Below, piece after piece: positions 15,211 through 19,672 of a DNA stretch of 19,672 nucleotides (positions are counted from its first letter, which is position 1; each line of letters opens with the position of its first letter). This DNA comes from an uncultured Chitinophaga sp. (GTDB lineage Bacteria > Bacteroidota > Bacteroidia > Chitinophagales > Chitinophagaceae). The position numbers and the translations under genes are program-made. The DNA lies in the NCBI RefSeq assembly GCF_937874145.1, contig NZ_CALNBI010000419.1:1-19672 (forward strand). The letters are read 5' to 3'. The notes under the pieces are model-generated. The model made no database searches. It was not told where the DNA came from and saw nothing but the letters and a program-made list of their open reading frames with translations.

Positions 15211-16497
15211 ATGGAAGTCGTCATTATCCTCGTCCTCATTTTGCTAAACGGCATCTTCTCAATGGCGGAGATTGCCCTGGTTTCCGCAAGGAAAGCGCGC
15301 CTGGAAAGCGCGGCCAAGCAGGGGGACGACAAAGCCAAGGCAGCCCTGAAGCTGTCCAACAGTCCGGACACGTTTTTGTCCACCGTCCAGATCGGCATTA
15401 CGCTGATCGGTATTTTGACCGGTTTGTATTCCGGCGAACAATTGAAGGAAGATGTGAAAGGCTTCGTGATGCAATGGCCGGCGCTGGTCGCCTACAGCAA
15501 CGCGATCGCCACGGCCATCATCGTTATCTGCGTTACGTATTTTACCCTTGTGCTGGGCGAATTGCTGCCCAAACGGATCGGCCTGGCCAACCCGGAACTG
15601 ATCGCCAAGAACGTAGCGAAGCCCATGACCTTCATTTCCCGCGTTACTTTTCCGTTTGTTTGGCTGCTTAGCCGGTCTACGGCGGCCCTGGTGAGCCTCT
15701 TTGGGTTGAAGCGCTCGTCGGATAACAATGTGACGGAGGAAGAGATCAAGGCCATCATTTCCGAGGGCACCTCTTCCGGCGCCATCGAGGAAACCGAACA
15801 GGAAATCATCGAACGGGTGTTTCACCTGGGCGACCGCAATATCACTTCTCTCATGACCCACCGGACCGACATCGTGTGGCTCGACGTCAACGAGGAGGTG
15901 GAATCCTACAAACGAAAGATCAAACAGGCCCCGCACTCCGTTTACCCCGTGTGCGAAGGGCAGATCGACAATATCCGGGGCATCCTCACGATCAAAGACC
16001 TCTATACCGCAGGGAACGTGGCCGTGCTGAAGGATATCATGAAGAAACCCCTCTTCATTCCCGAAAACAATACCGCCTACCAGGTGCTGGAAAAGTTCAA
16101 GGAAACACAAATCCATGCCGCGTTCATCGTAGATGAATACGGTACTTTCCTGGGAATGATCACCCTGAACGATATCCTCGAAGCCATCGTGGGCGATATG
16201 CCGGAGACCGGGCAGGACGATTACAACATGATCAAACGGGAAGATGGAAGCTATCTCGTTGACGCTCAGATACCTTTCTACGATTTTCTCTCAGAATTCG
16301 ATATGGAAGACCAGATGGCGGAGTTCGAACAGGAGTTCGACACCCTCGCCGGCTTCATTCTCCACCACCTCGAACACATCCCCCAAACCGGCGAAAAGCT
16401 GGAATGGCGCAAGTTTACCTTCGAAATCATCGACATGGACGCACACCGGATCGACAAAATTCTGGTGACTCCGCCTGCGAATATTGAAGAAGAGTAA
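15211..16497 (+). CDS. CNNM/CBS/CorC-domain membrane protein ('hemolysin family')
   Basis: A 428-residue protein with a CNNM (DUF21) membrane domain of four helices (about residues 1-180; starts VVIILVLILLNGIFSMAEIALVSARKARLE). A pair of CBS domains follows (about 205-330; NITSLMTHRTDIVWLD and the second from KPLFIPENNTAYQVLEKF), and the chain ends in a CorC/HlyC domain (about 345-425; GSYLVDAQIPFYDFLSEF to HRIDKILVTPP). The family is associated with magnesium or other cation efflux and with nucleotide sensing by the CBS pair; the label 'hemolysin' is historical. It is the last gene of the plus-strand operon that starts at 11086. Its neighbour, the ZIP transporter, suggests a cation-homeostasis role. 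A strong hairpin without a T-run follows. Confidence 0.92.
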   Translation: MEVVIILVLILLNGIFSMAEIALVSARKARLESAAKQGDDKAKAALKLSNSPDTFLSTVQIGITLIGILTGLYSGEQLKEDVKGFVMQWPALVAYSNAIATAIIVICVTYFTLVLGELLPKRIGLANPELIAKNVAKPMTFISRVTFPFVWLLSRSTAALVSLFGLKRSSDNNVTEEEIKAIISEGTSSGAIEETEQEIIERVFHLGDRNITSLMTHRTDIVWLDVNEEVESYKRKIKQAPHSVYPVCEGQIDNIRGILTIKDLYTAGNVAVLKDIMKKPLFIPENNTAYQVLEKFKETQIHAAFIVDEYGTFLGMITLNDILEAIVGDMPETGQDDYNMIKREDGSYLVDAQIPFYDFLSEFDMEDQMAEFEQEFDTLAGFILHHLEHIPQTGEKLEWRKFTFEIIDMDAHRIDKILVTPPANIEEE

Positions 16498-16508
16498 TAA
16501 ATTTACAT

Positions 16509-16538
16509 CCCGAAATGCCCCGCAAAAGGCATTTCGGG
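16509..16538 (+). terminator. Stem-loop after the CNNM gene
   Basis: CCCGAAATGCC (16509-16519) and GGCATTTCGGG (16528-16538) form a perfect 11-bp stem with an 8-base loop. It lies 11 bp past the stop. No T-run follows, so it may be a 3'-end stabiliser or a factor-assisted terminator rather than an intrinsic one. Confidence 0.5.
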
Positions 16539-16664
16539 AATGTATTGCCAGACCGGAACCGAACGAGACAGGAGACCTCCACCTAACACTGTACAATGTA
16601 ACTATTTGCATGCCAATGGAGTATGATAACCCCTGCCCGTCCGTGAAAAATAGGAGAATGGATA

Positions 16665-16695
16665 TTAGGAAAAAAACATCTTTATACTAATTTTG
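16665..16695 (+). promoter_or_regulatory. Promoter of the tyrosine ammonia-lyase cluster
   Basis: TAATTTTG (16688-16695) is a full match to the -7 consensus, with a one-mismatch -33 element TTAG (16665-16668) 19 bases upstream. The leader from here to the ATG at 16735 is about 30-35 bases and AT-rich. Confidence 0.55.
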
Positions 16696-16734
16696 AGCGC
16701 TTTTTTACATAAACAAATAATTTAATTTAATATA

Positions 16735-18309
16735 ATGGTTGTACTAGGAAGTAAGGTGCTTTCTTTGGAAGAAGTACATAGAGTTTTGTTTGAAGGGGAA
16801 GAGTTGGTACTCGATGAAACAGCCGTACAGCATGTGAATGACAACTTCAGTTTCCTGAAGGTATTTTCCGCCAAAAAACTCATTTACGGGATCAACACCG
16901 GTTTTGGCCCCATGGCGCAGTACCGCATCCCGGAGAAAGACACGCTCGAACTGCAATATAACCTCATCCGCAGCCACAGCTCGGGAGCCGGCAAGTGCCT
17001 GGCGCCCATCCACACCAAGGCGCTGATGATTGCCCGGCTGAGCAGCTTCATGCAAGGTTATTCCGGCGTGCATACCGACCTCGTGTACCTCCTCCGCGAC
17101 CTGATCAACTATAATATTTACCCCTGCATTTACGAGCACGGCGGCGTGGGCGCGAGCGGCGACCTCGTGCAGCTGGCCCACCTGGCGCATGCGCTCATCG
17201 GGGAGGGGAATGTTTTGTATGAAGACGAGATCCGCCCGGCCGCGGAAGTATTCGAGCAACTGGGCCTCAAGCCGCTGACGGTACATATCCGCGAAGGGCT
17301 CGCCCTTATCAACGGCACTTCCGCCATGACGGGCATCGCGCTGGTCAACCTCATCGAAGCGCGCAAACTGCTGCTCTGGAGCTGCTCTCTCAGCGCCATG
17401 ATCAACGAAGTCGTGGAAGCGTTCGACGACCACCTGAGCTACGAGCTCAACATCGTGAAACGCCACAACGGGCAGAACAAAGTGGCCGAAATGATGCGCG
17501 GGATGCTCGAAGGCTCTAAAATGATCCGCCACCGGCCCGATCACTTCTATAAAGAACTCGAAGAAGAGATTTTTAAAGACAAAGTGCAGGAATATTACTC
17601 CCTGCGCTGCGTTCCGCAGATACTCGGCCCCATTTACGACATCCTCATGCAGGCCGAAACTATCATCGTAGGAGAGCTCAACTCCGTGAGCGACAATCCG
17701 GTGGTGGACCATAAACAGGAAAACGTGTTCCATGGCGGCAATTTCCACGGCGATTACATTTCGCTCGAAATGGATAAATTGAAGATCGCCATGACGAAGC
17801 TGTCCATGCTCAGCGAGCGCCAGCTCAATTATCTCATGAACGACAAGTTGAACCACAAGTTCCCGCCGTTTATGAACCTCGGCAAACTGGGCTTCAACTT
17901 CGGCATGCAGGGCGTTCAGTTCACCGCTACTTCCACCGTGGCCGAGAACCAAACCCTCAGCTACCCGATGTACCTGCACAGCATTCCGAACAACAACGAC
18001 AACCAGGATATCGTGAGCATGGGCTGCAACGCCGCGCAGCTGACGTATAAAGTGATCGAAAATACCTTCGAGGTGCTGACCGTGCAGGTGATGACGCTCC
18101 TCCAGGCCGTGGATTACCTGAATTGCCAGGACCGCCTGGGCGCCTTCACTTTCAAGATCTATCAGGACATCAGGGCTATTTTCCCTAAATTTATCGACGA
18201 CGCGCCCCGTTATGCAGACGTGCAGCGCATCAAGGCTTACCTCATGCGGCACGAGCCCGTGGTAACGGAGCCCGCCGCGGGGAAACGGAAGAAATCTTCC
18301 GTACAGTAG
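16735..18309 (+). CDS. Tyrosine ammonia-lyase-type MIO enzyme (flexirubin starter)
   Basis: A 524-residue aromatic amino acid lyase of the HAL/PAL/TAL family. It closely resembles the known Flavobacterium johnsoniae tyrosine ammonia-lyase along the whole chain, for example in IYGINTGFGPMAQYRI, LQYNLIRSHSSG and YHGDYISLEMDKLKI-like stretches. The MIO cofactor forms from Ala140-Ser141-Gly142 in EHGGVGASGDLVQL; Tyr51 in YGINTGFGP is the catalytic base. TAL makes 4-coumarate from tyrosine, which is the aromatic starter of flexirubin-type pigments. A histidine ammonia-lyase role is less likely, because histidine-degradation genes are absent and lipid-synthesis genes follow: a ketoreductase 42 bp downstream and a ketosynthase. 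The C-terminal tail (about residues 508-524, lysine-rich) is longer than in the F. johnsoniae enzyme. Confidence 0.87.
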   Translation: MVVLGSKVLSLEEVHRVLFEGEELVLDETAVQHVNDNFSFLKVFSAKKLIYGINTGFGPMAQYRIPEKDTLELQYNLIRSHSSGAGKCLAPIHTKALMIARLSSFMQGYSGVHTDLVYLLRDLINYNIYPCIYEHGGVGASGDLVQLAHLAHALIGEGNVLYEDEIRPAAEVFEQLGLKPLTVHIREGLALINGTSAMTGIALVNLIEARKLLLWSCSLSAMINEVVEAFDDHLSYELNIVKRHNGQNKVAEMMRGMLEGSKMIRHRPDHFYKELEEEIFKDKVQEYYSLRCVPQILGPIYDILMQAETIIVGELNSVSDNPVVDHKQENVFHGGNFHGDYISLEMDKLKIAMTKLSMLSERQLNYLMNDKLNHKFPPFMNLGKLGFNFGMQGVQFTATSTVAENQTLSYPMYLHSIPNNNDNQDIVSMGCNAAQLTYKVIENTFEVLTVQVMTLLQAVDYLNCQDRLGAFTFKIYQDIRAIFPKFIDDAPRYADVQRIKAYLMRHEPVVTEPAAGKRKKSSVQ

Positions 18310-18351
18310 CAATATTATTACGAAACAACAGCATAAGAAACAATTACACGG

Positions 18352-19080
18352 ATGAAATGCGCATTGATAACAGGAGGTTCCCGCGGCATCGGCAGGGCGG
18401 TTTGCGTCAGGCTGGCGGAGCAGGGATATCATATCCTGATCAATTATAAAGGCAACACGGCCGCGGCGGAAGAAACCCTCGAAGCCGTACGCCAGAAAGG
18501 TACAGATGGCACCTTGCTCAAATTCGACGTAGGCAACGAAACCGAAGTGAACGAAGTGCTCGGCGCCTGGATCGACGCCAATAAAGACAAACAGATCGAA
18601 GTGCTGGTGAACAATGCCGGTATCCGGGAAGACATGCTGCTGTTCCAGATGTCAACCGAAAAATGGAAAAGCGTCCTCGATGCGAGCCTCGACGGCTTTT
18701 TCTATGTAACCAAGCTCGTGCTTACCGGCATGCTTATGAAACGCTACGGCCGTATCGTGAATATGGTGTCGCTTTCCGGTTTGAAGGGAACCCCCGGCCA
18801 GGTGAACTACAGCGCCGCCAAGGCCGGCCTCATCGGCGCCACCAAAGCCCTCGCCCAGGAAGTCGCCAAGCGCAATGTAACAGTCAACGCCGTAGCGCCC
18901 GGTTTCATCCGGACGGACATGACCGAGGGCCTGCCCGAGAAGGAGCTCTCCGCCATGGTGCCCATGCAACGCTTCGGTACGGCCGAAGAAGTGGCGGAAG
19001 CAGTAGCGTTTTTGTCGTCCAAAGGCGCTTCCTACATCACGGGAGAGGTGCTGAACATCAACGGCGGGCTCTATTCCTGA
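18352..19080 (+). CDS. FabG-like 3-oxoacyl-ACP reductase (SDR family)
   Basis: A 242-residue short-chain dehydrogenase, NADPH-dependent. The nucleotide-binding motif is TGGSRGIG (residues 7-14), followed by VNNAG (86-90) and the catalytic triad Ser140, Tyr153 and Lys157 (YSAAK), at the spacing seen in FabG. The C-terminal VAPGFIRTDMTEGL and ITGEVLNINGGLYS also match 3-oxoacyl-ACP reductases. It reduces beta-ketoacyl chains bound to an acyl carrier protein. Its place between the ammonia-lyase and a ketosynthase suggests it serves the aryl-polyene/flexirubin chain rather than house-keeping fatty acid synthesis, so no standard gene symbol is given. Confidence 0.9.
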   Translation: MKCALITGGSRGIGRAVCVRLAEQGYHILINYKGNTAAAEETLEAVRQKGTDGTLLKFDVGNETEVNEVLGAWIDANKDKQIEVLVNNAGIREDMLLFQMSTEKWKSVLDASLDGFFYVTKLVLTGMLMKRYGRIVNMVSLSGLKGTPGQVNYSAAKAGLIGATKALAQEVAKRNVTVNAVAPGFIRTDMTEGLPEKELSAMVPMQRFGTAEEVAEAVAFLSSKGASYITGEVLNINGGLYS

Positions 19081-19120
19081 TCCCGCGGCAGCAGGCAGCA
19101 TAGTAAAACAAAATGAACAA

Positions 19121-19136
19121 GGAGCCCCGGGGCTCC
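19121..19136. repeat. Perfect 16-bp GC-rich palindrome between reductase and ketosynthase genes
   Basis: GGAGCCCCGGGGCTCC reads the same on both strands. It lies 23 bases before the ketosynthase ATG. It could form a small strong RNA hairpin or be a protein-binding site. A ten-codon frame (ATG at 19114, MNKEPRGSAR, TAA at 19144-19146) overlaps it but has no support as a gene. Confidence 0.45.
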
Positions 19137-19158
19137 GCGAGATAACTCAACATAGCGC

Positions 19159-19672
19159 ATGAACAGAGTAGTGATCACAGGCATCGGCATTTATTCCTGT
19201 CTCGGTAAAGACCTGGAGGCGGTGAAGGATTCCCTTTTCCAGGGGCGTTCCGGCATCGTGCTGGATCCCGAGCGCAAGGCATTCGGTTACCGTTCGGGGC
19301 TCACCGGCATGGTGGACCGTCCGGAGCTGAAGGGTTTGCTGGACCGGCGCGCGCGGCTGATGATGCCGGAGCAGGCGGAATATGCCTATATGAGTACCCG
19401 CGAGGCGCTGGCCATGGCTAAAATGGACCAGGATTACCTCGATTCCCGGGAAGTAGGGCTTCTGTTCGGCAACGACAGTTCCGCCAAACCTGTGGTGGAA
19501 GCTACGGATATCATCCGCGAAAAGAAAGATACGATGCTCGTGGGCTCGGGGTCTGTGTTCCAGACTATGAACTCCACGGTGAATATGAACCTGGCCACCA
19601 TTTTCCGCCTCAAAGGCGTGAATTTCAGTGTGAGCGCGGCCTGCGCCAGCGGTTCCCACGCCATCGGGCTGG
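19159..19672 (+). CDS. Beta-ketoacyl-ACP synthase, N-terminal part (3' end outside window)
   Basis: The first 171 codons of a KAS I/II-type condensing enzyme, which joins malonyl-ACP to a growing acyl chain. The start MNRVVITGIGIYSCLG is the classical KAS opening, and the nucleophile region is SAACASGSHAIGL with Cys162. The catalytic histidines lie beyond the right edge. The sequence between (SGIVLDPERKAFGYRSGL, then LLFGNDSS) fits the ketosynthases found in aryl-polyene and flexirubin clusters, but a primary fatty acid enzyme cannot be excluded from this part alone. It is 78 bp from the reductase gene and in the same direction, so it is probably in the same operon as the ammonia-lyase. Confidence 0.9.
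   Translation, partial: MNRVVITGIGIYSCLGKDLEAVKDSLFQGRSGIVLDPERKAFGYRSGLTGMVDRPELKGLLDRRARLMMPEQAEYAYMSTREALAMAKMDQDYLDSREVGLLFGNDSSAKPVVEATDIIREKKDTMLVGSGSVFQTMNSTVNMNLATIFRLKGVNFSVSAACASGSHAIGL

Noticed and set aside
16744..18432. 562-codon minus-strand open frame opposite the ammonia-lyase gene
   Set aside because: The plus strand carries a complete lyase with cofactor and active-site motifs; the opposite frame gives a low-complexity His/Val/Glu-rich chain without a domain.

Overview
The window looks like a chromosome segment from a member of the Bacteroidota, most likely a Chitinophaga-like genus. The signs are: a mid-50s % GC core by eye, Bacteroidota -7 boxes (TAnnTTTG) in front of several genes, SusD-era lineage markers such as DUF4270 and DUF4907 lipoproteins, a 4-TM LytS-type kinase with a LytTR regulator, and a tyrosine ammonia-lyase closely resembling the Flavobacterium johnsoniae type at the head of an aryl-polyene/flexirubin-like fatty acid gene set. 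No rRNA, tRNA, CRISPR array or insertion sequence was seen.

Left part (1-5063): the C-terminal two thirds of a GH1 beta-glucosidase; then, convergent to it, a minus-strand pair encoding a DUF4270 lipoprotein and an outer-membrane protein joined by an ATGA overlap; then a plus-strand pair encoding a six-repeat kelch lipoprotein and a small DUF4907 lipoprotein, overlapping by 8 bp. All four of these are envelope proteins of unknown substrate.

Middle (5065-8265): a LytS-type histidine kinase and LytTR response regulator operon. Two 19-bp direct repeats stand 32 bp apart in front of it, and the second covers the -33 promoter element. Next comes an AT-rich ~1.1 kb island with a DUF3800 gene, followed by two copies of a conserved 51-nt element. 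Each copy is enclosed by a different but self-complementary outer stem. The differences between copies are compensated (A-U to G-C), wobble-neutral (G-U versus A-U) or in predicted loops, so this is almost certainly a structured RNA made from the + strand. It is the most interesting item in the window.

Right of that, on the minus strand, are a cysteine desulfurase (TTG start) and a GlmM-type phosphohexose mutase (GTG start), each followed by a clear hairpin terminator. From 11086 a plus-strand operon encodes an LTA-synthase-like sulfatase-fold membrane transferase, a SAM methyltransferase, a PAP2 phosphatase, a ZIP metal transporter and a CNNM/CBS/CorC-domain protein, with overlapping or closely spaced junctions.

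From 16735 to the right edge a third plus-strand cluster starts: tyrosine ammonia-lyase, a FabG-like ketoreductase and a beta-ketoacyl-ACP synthase cut by the window end. Together these fit the start of a flexirubin-type pigment pathway: 4-coumarate as starter, then ketosynthase and ketoreductase for polyene extension.
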